Position numbers and translations under genes: made by a program. From positions 896,406 to 960,405 of the forward strand of contig JACAXG010000107.1 of NCBI GenBank assembly GCA_018881555.1: a DNA stretch of 64,000 nt, written 5' to 3'. Below, piece by piece: positions 54,921 through 64,000 of the stretch. This DNA comes from Amblyornis subalaris (lineage: Eukaryota > Chordata > Aves > Passeriformes > Ptilonorhynchidae). A model generated the notes under the pieces. That model ran no database searches and had not been told where the DNA came from. It saw only the letters and a list, made by a program, of their open reading frames with translations. Within the stretch, counting starts at the first letter, position 1, and each line of letters starts with the position of its first letter.

Positions 54921-57610
54921 TGTTTATTACTCCCAGAGATGCCTGTTAAATGTGCTGTTCTCAACAATTTCAGAGATTTGGGGCTCAGTACAACAAACAG
55001 GAACATTGATTTTCCTTTCTGAACCAAAACATTTAACCCAACATAGTGTTTAACATAAAATGTTTCACTTTGTAAGGTCACAATAATTCATCTGCAACTT
55101 TTAAGGAAAAACCCAGCCCCTTGATACAGAAACTTTGTAAGGGGAAAAGTGCTTGAACCATGAGGCTCCTAGGGCAGGCATCTAAGCTGGCATTGTTTTG
55201 TGAGAAAGGCTCTTTAGGAAAAATTTTGGTCACTTTGAATTGCTATGTTCAGGGGTGGGGGTTAACTGAGTTAAATGTATGTTCATCAGCCGTGCACAGA
55301 CAAATCTCCATATGATTCATTGGAGCAGCACTGCAGAACACCTGGTGTTGCCAATGCAGTTCTGTTAGTGTTTTGTTATTTTTAAAGGGGGTTATATAAC
55401 TCTCTCATTAAAATTAAATGTGGGCTGAAATGATGCAGGCAAATTCTCAAGCTTCAGAGTGAGCTTCTTCCTCACAGTTTAGCAGAAGATAGATCTTTTT
55501 TAGGCATAAGACAGGGAAAATGAAACCAAGAGGTTGTGCCATTGAATTTAGAGCCTCTAAAATTTTAAGTTTTCTAATAATTCTCTGTTTCTTTTCTAGA
55601 GGTCCTCAATTCTTCAGATGCTGACCTGCAGTTTCCAGGGAGGGCAGGTGCAGGATTTGAATCTTAAATTCACTCTGTAGCACAGCTATCCTATCACCCA
55701 CAGGTATCTCCATGTGCTAGGTTCAATTTCCAGATGATCTATGTTTGGGTACCCTTACTTTTCACTCCTCTATTTGTAATTTCCCCTATCCTCTCGCTGA
55801 TTTTCTAGAGTATTTTTCCCCTCCTCAGACTGTCTGCTCTCTCTTCCTCTGGGTGACAGACTTTTGTCTGGCATCCTCGAAGGCTGCTCTTGAAGATGAC
55901 CTGCTGATTTGCTGCCATGGGAACTCCAGAGCAAGGACAGCCTTTACCTACCCCTCGCACACTGAAGGGCACAAGCAACAGTTCCCCGTGCTGCCCTTCT
56001 CGCTGGTTAAAGTTTGCCCTCCTCTATTTCACAAGCCTTGCAGGGTTATTGAAGCTGTGCCTTAAATAGCAAGAGTNTTGCAGCCTCTGCAGTGTCCAGC
56101 AGCAGCTGAATTATTCGGAGGAAGGTGGAAAAGTCTAATAGCCAACGTGAGCATGCAAATTGCTTGTCAAAACTAGTGGAGAAAAAGCTTGGGCAGCAAA
56201 GCACGAGAGTTGAGAAAAACCCTCTCTCATGTAATGACAGAAAGCATTATATTCATAGAAGTGCCATATTTAAAACTTCCTGAGCAATTTTATTGATAAT
56301 GTTATTCCTTCGAGTCAGAGAGAGTTAACTTAAAAATAGGTTATTCTACCCCAATAAGGGATGCAGGCTAACACATCAGCACACTGAATATGCTACACGA
56401 GGAGACAAGCAAGTAATTCTCTCCATTCCCCATCCTCAAAACACATTTTTGAGTGTTTTAATTGAAATAGAAGGATCATTTTTACTTGGCTGCATTTTAC
56501 AGGGCAGCTTGTGATCCACACTGTGTCAGCCCTGTCAGTGCTCTGGCAGGTTTACAGCCGCACGGTGCTTTCCTACAAGCACAGGCTCATAACAGCCTAA
56601 TCCTGTAATGTGGGCTTAATGCACAATATAATTTCACGAACCACCTAGAAAGTGAGTGCAAATTTGGGAGCTGGTGCTTTCCAGAAATGTCATTTTAGTC
56701 ATTGGTTTAGAAACGCTGGAGATGGATCTGGCTGATATTAGCCCACGGAGTGGTCACTGGTCCTTACACTACCAGAGAAAATAAAGTTGTGCGTGAGAAC
56801 AGCTAAAATCCTTTTTACATCCTGCTTGAGCTGATTACTAGTTATGCTATCTCAGGCTCAAGACTGGAGTGAGAGATGAGAAAATTAGTGTCCAGATCGA
56901 GATTTACACAAAATTTGGGAACATTCCTGCCCACTTCCCTCCAATAAAGATAGTTAACCTTCAGTGCATCATTAACTTGCCGGGAACAGTATTAAAGCGA
57001 CTTTAATTGACACATTTACTTCTGCTGCAGGGTGAAAGAACACAGAAGCAAAACAAAACATTAAAATAAAAAAGCTTCTTTGCCACAGCAGGAATGTTAG
57101 AGGGGGAAAAAAAAAAAACCCCAAAATCCCGTTTTTATTTCCTCTGTGAGGATGCCAGCAGTCTTGTTTCATAAACTCCAGTGATTCATCACCATCCCAG
57201 GCAGCCAATCATTCTGCAGGTCAAGTAGAAATGGGCTGTAGAGCCAGCAACTCCTGCTGCCCCGATAATGCATGTCATTCCAGGCATGGCGACATGCTTT
57301 CTCAACAGCTGCCATTTTCAGTTACCTTTTCTATGGCTGACACACAAGTAAATGTGTTGGAAGCAGTAAAACAGTCATAGGAAAGCAGTTGCAAAGATAA
57401 ATAGCACCGGCACGTGATAATCTCTAATGTCATTAGAAAGGAAAGAAGGATGTGTTTTGAAACGGAATTTCTCTCTTCTGAAAGCATCACTTGACTTAGG
57501 GGGGGTTATGTGTGTGTGTGACTGAGAGGGNGGTTTCTGTAGGTTTGGTTTTTTTTCCTTGAATAAACATCCAGACATTCATCTTGGTTATAACCTTAAT
57601 AGATACAACT

Positions 57611-57665
57611 AAGAGAAAAAGAAAAAAAAAAAGAAAAAACCAAACAACAACAACCACAAAAAATC
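57611..57665 (+). repeat. A-rich low-complexity tract
   Basis: Long A runs broken by single G or C pass into CAACAACAACCACAAA. On the gene strand this is a T/U-rich tract. No adjacent retrotransposon body is visible, so it is a simple low-complexity run rather than a retrocopy tail. Confidence 0.8.
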
Positions 57666-58670
57666 AACTCAAAACCCAAACACCCAGCATTAAATATAAA
57701 ATGTTCTTGCAATTCACTTGTGAGAAAGATTTTGTACAGCTGGATTTTGCTTGAATTCNGCAATGCTCACTTTAAGGAACACAACTGCTTTAATTGAGGG
57801 AAAAGGAAAGGATTTTCTTCAGTCATTTCTTTTCACTCTTTATTCCTTATCATCTAACTTAAATTTCATGAACTACTTCTTCAATAACTCCTCTGAATCA
57901 TATGTGGTTGAATACTGTTTTGCAGATGGAAACCGAGTGGGAGTTTTGAGGGCACAAGATTATAGAAATACACACCCTCAATGAAAAGGTTTGAACTTAT
58001 GTGCACATGTGTATGCATGCACACAGATGTATACCCTTATTTCAGAAACAGAGCATGTGTAATTTATGTACATTTACCATGTAAAGTCCCAGTGCCTGCA
58101 CACAAATGGGGAAAAAAAAATAAAATAACTGTTCCAAATAACAGTGCTGGAACCAGATTTTAAATGCATAAGATTATCCATATTAATTTATGGTAATCTA
58201 CAAATGACTGCAGCAGAGACAGTACAGGTTATCCAAAATGGTACTTGCATTTATTGAGAAACTACCACAAAATATCTTCACGACAGATTTAGTTGCATCT
58301 TCTAATACCCCCTGAATTAATATCATGCAAAATACAAAGTGCAAGCTATGTTTCCCCTTTGGAACGACTGGCTCTTGAAATGCCAAAGGAAAGCCAAGCG
58401 TTTCTCTCCACACAAAGTCCTCTTAGACATCTTGCTTTCAGATTTCATCAACTTAGGTGTTTTCAGGGCTGTAAGCAGTGAACTTTCCATCAGCAGCATC
58501 TTCAGCTAATTAACCCTCCTGATTACAATAATTAGTATTGATTCACTCCTGAATGACTTCTTAAGTATTCAAGCACAATCTACACTTGCAGTAAAACTTC
58601 TAGATATGAATATTAATTGAACACTCGCTTTGTTTTTCAGCCCCAAAGGTATAGTTTGCAATCTTATATA

Positions 58671-59360
58671 GAATAGAATCATGGAATGGTTTGGGTTGAA
58701 AGGGACCTTTAAAGGTCATCTAGTTCCAAGCNCCCTGCCATGAACAGGNACAGCTCCAAGTAGATCAGGTTCCTCAGAGCCCCGTCCAGCTCATCTGTGA
58801 GTGTTTCCAGGGATGGGGCATCCACCACCTCTCTGTGCAACCTGTTCCACTGTTTCACCATGCTCATTGTAAAAAATTTCCTCATGTCTAGTCNGAATCA
58901 ACCCTGTTTTAGTTTAAAGCCACAATCCCGTGTCCCATTGCAACAGGCCCTGCTAAAAAATCTTTCCAATAAGCCCCCTTTAGGTAATGAAGGAGTGCTC
59001 TAACATCTCCCTGGATCCTTCACTTCTCCAGGCTGAACAACCCCAACACTCTCAGCCTGTCTCCGCAGGGGAGGTGTTCCAGACTGACCATTTTTGTGGC
59101 CCTCCCCTGGATCCAATCCAACAGTTCCGTGTTGAGGACTTGTTGAGGACTCCACCCTCGGAAAAAGTACCATTCCAGGTGGAATGTCATGAGGGCGTGG
59201 AAGAGAGAGAGAATCACCTCCCTTGATCTGCTGGCCACCCTCCTCTCCACGCAGCCCAGAACACAATTGGCCTCCTGGGCTGGGAGTGCACATTGCCAGC
59301 TCACATCCAGGTTTTCCCCCCACAAGTCTTTCTCTGCAGGGCTGGTCTCAATCCCTTCAT
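58671..59360 (-). mobile_element. CR1 LINE 3' fragment, longest copy in the window
   Basis: About 690 bp of minus-oriented CR1 lie between the two CELF2 first exons. The 3' end (GAATAGAATCATGGAATGG) is at the left. The terminal blocks follow, and the right part (about 59060-59360) extends into the segment next to the end of the reverse-transcriptase ORF (GGCCTCCTGGGCTG, CAGGGCTGGTCTCAATCC). Frames are broken and it is 5'-truncated near 59360. An 11-bp unit TGTTGAGGACT is duplicated in tandem at 59130-59151, probably a copy-specific slip. Confidence 0.92.
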
Positions 59361-59449
59361 ACTTAAATCTGATAACAGTAACATGTCANTCTCGTCCTCT
59401 TTTAACAAAGGAANTATTAGCATGTTGATGATTGTGGTTCATGAATATG

Positions 59450-59471
59450 AAAATAAATAAATAAATAAATA
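59450..59471 (+). repeat. AAAT tetranucleotide repeat
   Basis: About five AAAT units lie some 90 bp right of the CR1 5' breakpoint. A second short AATAAATAAATA run occurs at about 59490-59502, separated by unique sequence. Confidence 0.9.
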
Positions 59472-61911
59472 TACACAAAGACTCCAGGCTAATAAATAAA
59501 TATAATTCACTTCCATTTCCATATGGAGGCGTGGAAAGCCGGGTCCCAGGCTAAGACCTATCTTGCTCTAACAGGTAGGACAGAGGGTGTTCTTTTTGAC
59601 ATCACACCTGGTCATTGCAAGAACAAATGACAACTCATGTAGAGTCGGAATTACCTCTCTTAGCTCTGTTGCGGAAACAGATGTTGCCAAGTTTAACAAC
59701 TGCAAGGCACCACATTGCTTTGTGAATGGGTGAGATTCAAAACAGGTAACACTGAGGAGACCTCTGATGTTCAGATCTCTAAACCTGTACAGTCTTTCAA
59801 CAGCCAACCCTTCGTTAAACATGCTAAGAAATTACTTGTGCTACAGCTTTTCTTCACCTTCTTTGATGTTAATAGTAATTGTTATGGCTCAAAAAGCAAT
59901 ATTTCAGTAAATATGCATAGAAAGATTTTTTTTTCTTGATTAGGATTCACACAAACTAATTCAAAAATCAGTCTTTGATGTGAATGCAATGTCGGAAGAT
60001 ATCCTTGGAAAAGAACAAAGTAATTTGCAATCCAAGACAAAAAAAATCATAGTATATGTATTTTTATGCCACATTTTATCTGAAAACAAAGAAACTACAG
60101 TAAGTTTGGTATGAACTCACCTGTGAGCAGAGCGCTTAGGGAACAGTTTTAGTACTGAATAGTCCTGAAAAGTGGTGGTTGGTTTTGCTGCCCAGATGTC
60201 TGTTGGTGGCTGCTACAGCAGTGACATTCACGCTGCTCTGGGCAACCACTAAAGGGGCACTTCCACGTAACTGAGAGTGAGGGACTCACTTTGTTGCCAC
60301 TCACAAAGGGCAGTAGCTGCTAGAAAGCTCAGCCTGCTGTAACATGACATGATAAAAAAATAACTTTATAAAAACATGCTCCTGTTTCCCCCCTCCAGCT
60401 CTGGCAGAGCAGAGCAGTTGTGAATGAGTTAATGTTTGTCTTGAGAGAAGTTCTTGCAAGGAAGTGAATTATGACATGGTCCCATTACATTAAACACCAT
60501 CCTTGCTTTCTTCATGTTTATGCACAACACAGAGCACGCAAGTACTACCTGATAATCCATAACCTTTTGGCTTCTCGAGTATTTTATGTGATATTGCCTT
60601 TTGTTCCCATAAACTCTTTGCTATTGATTTACACCATCTCAACACACAGGGGAAGAAGATACAATGACAAAAAGAAAAAATGCAAAACAGCATGGCAAGT
60701 ATTCAGTCTCCCCATAAAACATTTTTGTGTTGAAATACATGCTTTAGGGGGCTCTTACTGCTACTGATAAATCCTTAATGTCTTTTTGTTTTAATTAAGG
60801 GGTCCAAGAGACCCCTCAACCCATATAAATCATGCACTAGAATCCAGTTTTTAAAGAAGCACAAAATCTCTACTATTAACTGATCAAAGCAAAAAATAGA
60901 AACCACTGATAAATATATCTTTTCTCTCACAAAATCATTAAACTTATTACTGAAAGCAATATATTTACATAACATGTAAAGTATTTAAAGACTTTAAACA
61001 GTTTAAGAAACTCCACAGAGTGATGGCAATTCATTTTATTTAAGACACAAGCTGCTGCCCAAGTAGTAACTCAAAATTTTTCAAAAGCTTTGTAACAATT
61101 TCTTCTCACAGTGCATAAAGTACATGAGCATTTTGCCAAATTTGAACCCAAAACTGTTAACTGTTTTAATGCTAAACTATGGTTCTCTAGACAGAAGGGT
61201 AATTTAAGAAATGTCATATGAATAATTCGTTTGATTTGGGGATAGGAATCATTCAGGTAAATTATTCTGTCTGACCTTAAAAATTCTAACGTATGCTAAT
61301 AGCTGGATTATAAAAATGGAAAGTAGCATGGGCTCCCACTTTGAGATCTGCTTTATCATTTTTATTNCATTTTCATTACCTAAACAAAATTAGAAACAGT
61401 ATCTTCAGAACAGCAGTTAAAGTTGATACGATCGGGCATAAAATCAGGCAAGGGCACATTTGGCAAGTATGTGTTTGCCAGACTGACAGCAGTATTGTAA
61501 GCTTTCAGAATCAATAAGTTTTCTCACCACAGTTAAAGGCTAGGTTAGTAATAAATCTCCAACTTAATGCAATAGCCATAATTGTAAGATACAAACCTCC
61601 CCCTCCCTGCACTATTAGCAGCAGAAATCAACTGAAAACAACCACCACAAAACAGGCAACGCACTTCATATTCCACCGTATAGACAAAAAGATTAAAGGA
61701 AATGAAAAAGGGGCTGAGAAAAGGAAAGGAAAAAAACCCCCAAAACAACCCAAACCACCCCATCGCCAGACATACATTAAGCTAGTTTGACAGCACCATT
61801 GTTCAGCTGTCCCATTGTCAGACCAAAAGATGTATTCAATGCTACAATGTCTGCTAGCATATAAACAAAAGACTACATTTTTCAAAGCGGGGTGCCAATT
61901 CTAGCATAATT

Positions 61912-61955
61912 CTGTGTGTGTGTGTGCGTGTCTGCGTGTCTGCGTGTTGTGTGTC
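61912..61955 (+). repeat. Imperfect TG/TGCG simple repeat
   Basis: A run of TG dinucleotides passes into GTGTCTGC-type repeats (two copies of TGCGTGTC). It lies about 560 bp downstream of the distal CELF2 donor. On the gene strand it reads as CA-rich. Confidence 0.9.
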
Positions 61956-62509
61956 TCTGGAAAGAGTAGTCGATGNCGGCCCCCCGCTAAACCTGGGAGC
62001 ATTATTAGAGAATGGATGTGTAATCCCACATATAGGAGTATTTAGGTATTTTTAAAGCATCTTCGAGCGGCAGAGGCTAGGTAGAGCATTAGCAACTATT
62101 TACATAGGCTAAGTGAAAATTAAAGTGGTATTTAGGGCACTAGCTCTAATATGGAGTCTCCCTGAGCTTTTTCCATGCTTATTCCATGCCCAGTGCATAA
62201 TAATGAAGCAGGCAGAAATATTGCAAAAGGAGGTGATAAAAGAAATACCAGCTCTCTTTTAGGGGAAACAAAAAAAAAAAGAAAAAGGAGAAAAAAAAGA
62301 GATAAACATATTTATTTTTTCCCCTCCTTGCCCTCTCCGTACATTTGTCGTTACACACGAAATGTGCGACCCGAACTAGTGGAAAATGCTACTTGCACCC
62401 AGCAATGCCTGTCTTTTCCTTTAAATAGGGAAAGTACTTAATACACAGCACGGTTATAGTTGCAGCGGGCCCAGGCAACTCGAAAGCACGCGTTAAAACA
62501 AAGGAGACA

Positions 62510-62515
62510 ACATAC
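62510..62515 (-). promoter_or_regulatory. CELF2: Splice donor of the distal CELF2 exon (GTATGT)
   Basis: On the minus strand the exon ends in CTTTTAAG and continues GTATGTTGTC. AAG|GTATGT is a good 5' splice site. It leaves a split codon after two bases, the same phase as the proximal exon. Confidence 0.9.
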
Positions 62516-62622
62516 CTTAAAAGCAGCTCCTCATTTCTCATAGTAACAGCGGATTTGGGACAGCGCATGCTTTCTGCACCGATATTCTCAACAAAAGCCA
62601 GTTCAGAAGTGCGCTCAAACAT
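62516..62622 (-). CDS. CELF2: CELF2 distal alternative first coding exon (N-terminus MFERTSELAF...EELLL)
   Basis: CELF2 is an RNA-binding protein with three RRMs that binds GU/UG-rich RNA. It controls alternative splicing, mRNA stability and translation in nucleus and cytoplasm. Only an N-terminal segment before the first RRM is encoded here: 35 complete codons plus two bases. Residues 19-35 read MRCPKSAVTMRNEELLL, which I recognise as the N-terminus of a major CELF2 isoform; the 18 residues before it match the longer MFERTSELAF isoform. The ATG at 62622 is the first in frame after TGA (62643-62641). In-frame ATGs also occur at 62568 (residue 19) and about 62541 (residue 28), so three nested starts are possible. 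The exon ends AG|GTATGT. In mammals the next exon supplies the base completing Ser, giving EELLLS-NGTANKMNG; that exon is outside the window. If the donor were not used, the frame would run about 42 codons into the intron before a stop. A 5' UTR is expected on the right; no CpG island is visible here. Confidence 0.93.
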
Positions 62623-62653
62623 CAATGCCACAGTAGCTACTCACTAATGGCTA

Positions 62654-62675
62654 CTCTTTCTCTCTTTCTCTCTCT
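62654..62675 (-). repeat. Short GA/CT tract just upstream of the distal CELF2 start
   Basis: A CTCTTTCTCTC-type pyrimidine run on the plus strand reads as GAGA-rich on the gene strand, 32-53 bases before the distal ATG. It probably lies in the 5' UTR or core promoter. No TSS can be fixed from sequence. Confidence 0.6.
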
Positions 62676-62899
62676 AGTCAGACGCTGAGTGGTGGAGCAA
62701 AGGGGCCCCTGCAGATTCACTAAGCAGAAATAATCCTCTCTGACAAGTTATGTTGTCTGGGCATATTTTACATTAATGCACTGTGCTGCCTATAGGGGTC
62801 TTGTTTGCNTTCACTCTAGCCTAGCTGGTGTTAGCTCTCTTAATTACCAGCAAAAAAAAAAAAAAAATTAGCAACATTCCCCCCCCAATAAAAAAAAAG

Positions 62900-62944
62900 T
62901 ATATCTATATATATATATACACATACATATCTCTATATATAAAA
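62900..62944 (+). repeat. AT dinucleotide-rich tract
   Basis: ATATATATATAT and TATATATAAAA motifs lie about 280-320 bp upstream of the distal ATG. It is best read as a simple repeat. A TATA function is possible but cannot be distinguished here. Confidence 0.8.
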
Positions 62945-63344
62945 CTGAAAGAAAAGGGGGGGAGTCTATGGGCAAATGAGGAGAGGCTTTCCCCCTCTGG
63001 AAGGATGCATGCTTGATATGGATCTTTTGTTTGCCCTGCGAACTCAGNGAATACAGTGGCAAAGAGATGCTGCGGCTCGTGAGGCTTGTGCACTTTAAGG
63101 GAATTGGGTTAGAGGCTCTTTCTGGGGCTCTGGAGTCGCAGCTGGAGCTCTTGCTCTCTCCCTCCTTCCCTTCCCTGTTCAAGGCTGAGTGGCTTTATGG
63201 GACCTGCCAACTCACATCAGAGGGACTAGGGAGTATTAATGCAGGCACCTGGGGATCTTCTTCAAGTTTTCAGTTTTTCTTGGCAATTTTAGCCCCCCAA
63301 AACACAAGTTCAAAATCGCTCCAATTTTAACCCCTCCGAAACAC

Positions 63345-63369
63345 AACTCGGTTACCAAGTAACCGAGTT
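63345..63369. promoter_or_regulatory. Perfect 11-bp inverted repeat with 3-base centre, upstream of distal CELF2 exon
   Basis: AACTCGGTTAC, then CAA, then GTAACCGAGTT: the two 11-base arms are exact reverse complements. It lies about 720 bp upstream of the distal ATG. The centre (GTTACC-A-AGTAAC) fits a loose RFX X-box pattern (RYYNYY, short spacer, RRNRAC). A dimeric factor site or a cruciform/hairpin are the alternatives. Symmetry is seen; function is inferred. Confidence 0.5.
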
Positions 63370-64000
63370 TGCTTTAACCCAGACCCTTACGCTTGGCTTT
63401 GGCACAGTTCTCACAGATGGGGAAGGATGTTGCATTATTCAATGATTTACTCACTTCCTATGTCTGAAAGGAACTATAGTGTGACACAGATCTCAGGGAA
63501 GCAGCCTCTTTGGCCCTGTTTGGGAGATCNGCCATGTGATTTGTAGAAGCAGGTCGCCGAGGTAGTCAAAGAAAGGTTTATTTTCACATCTTGGTTTCAA
63601 CTTCTGCTGGGTAAATCTTTAAATTGTGCAGCTACTTTTGAGGCAGGAAGATGGTTGGCTTTTTTTTGTATTATTTTAATTTTTTTTTAAATGTACATCA
63701 GATATTGTATATATATATCAGATATCAGTGCTTACTTAGTAGACTGGAAAAGTCAACAAGTCCTTGAAGCTCTTTTCAGTCAGGAGCTTTTCTACACCAC
63801 TGTGGCAGTAAAATGCATCTTAAAAATGACTGTAATTTCCTCTCAGGTCATGTCAGCTTAAGGAGGTGCAAAACTCAATAAACACAAATTGTCCAAAATT
63901 GACACCTAGTCCAAAAGTCCAGTTAGGCTAAAAATTGATCTGGACTTCAAAATTTGCATTCAACTTTCATGGACTTTTGGCTATGTCTGTGGTTGGCCCA

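Larger units (their letters stand above)
49011..58670. other. Sequence between the two CELF2 first exons, left part; no gene seen
   Basis: This is intron of distal-start transcripts and upstream flank of the proximal promoter. It contains the hairpin at 52493-52538, the possible old repeat at 54685-54920 and A-rich runs. No exon was recognised on either strand. Confidence 0.65.
59361..62509. other. Intron just downstream of the distal CELF2 exon; no gene seen
   Basis: It contains AAAT and TG simple repeats. The stretch 61980-62170 is repeat-free, with motifs such as TATTTAGGTATTTTTAAAGC, and lies close to the donor; it may hold splicing or enhancer elements, but nothing definite can be named. 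Confidence 0.6.
62623..64000 (-). promoter_or_regulatory. CELF2: 5' flank of the distal CELF2 exon
   Basis: This is the region upstream of the distal ATG on the gene strand. It includes in-frame stops just before the start, the GA tract, an AT tract, the 25-bp palindrome at 63345-63369 and another AT tract at about 63703-63720. It is not a CpG island, in contrast with the proximal promoter. It must hold either the 5' UTR and promoter, or an upstream splice acceptor if the exon is internal; the sequence does not decide between them. Confidence 0.5.

Noticed and set aside
59000..59325. About 100-codon minus-strand frames near 59.0-59.3 kb
   Set aside because: They lie within the CR1 fragment and are decayed transposon sequence, not a host gene.
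62934..62944. TATATAAAA as a TATA box for the distal CELF2 exon
   Set aside because: In that form it points away from CELF2 on the plus strand and lies within an AT dinucleotide tract, so it cannot be separated from simple repeat.
1..64000. tRNA, rRNA, CRISPR arrays, phage or bacterial mobile elements
   Set aside because: No cloverleaf, conserved rRNA core or regularly spaced repeat array was seen. The repeats present are avian CR1, LTR and microsatellites.

Overview
This is a vertebrate nuclear window, almost certainly from a bird. It carries several CR1 LINE fragments with the avian 3' signature (8-bp ATTCTRTG-type ends next to a GGTTTGGGTTGGAAGGGACC-like tail). It also carries one LTR of a type I associate with avian endogenous retroviruses. 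The sequence is AT-rich and intron-like, with no operons or compact genes. Isolated single N bases occur every several hundred bases and look like masked ambiguity codes in a draft assembly.

Only one gene can be supported: CELF2 (CUGBP2), an RNA-binding splicing and translation regulator, on the minus strand, so it is transcribed from right to left. The window holds its 5' end only. The distal alternative coding exon is at 62516-62622; it starts MFERTSELAF and contains the internal starts MRCPKSAVT and MRNEELLL. The proximal alternative first coding exon is at 48341-48414 (MTSSFKLDFLPEMMVD...) and sits inside a strong CpG island (about 47930-49010). Both exons end in a consensus splice donor in the same phase, two bases into a codon. 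Either can therefore join the same downstream exon, which lies beyond the left edge. The three RNA-recognition motifs of CELF2 are not in the window.

Layout from left to right: 1-48340 is CELF2 intron downstream of the proximal exon. It contains three CR1 fragments (81-250, 23141-23440, 30922-31312), a solo LTR-like element (29319-29842) and a GAAA/GGAA compound microsatellite (33418-33516). 47930-49010 is the CpG-island promoter with the proximal exon. 49011-62515 is the sequence between the two alternative first exons, with the longest CR1 (58671-59360), a possible very old interspersed repeat (about 54685-54920) and a bulged hairpin (52493-52538). 62516-64000 is the distal exon and its upstream flank, including a 25-bp palindrome (63345-63369).

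I did not find a new multi-gene system, tRNA, rRNA, CRISPR array or second protein-coding gene. The most useful results are the two phase-matched N-terminal exons and a short list of structured non-coding sites (palindromes, hairpin, quadruplex motif, paired factor-site motifs) that could matter for CELF2 regulation.
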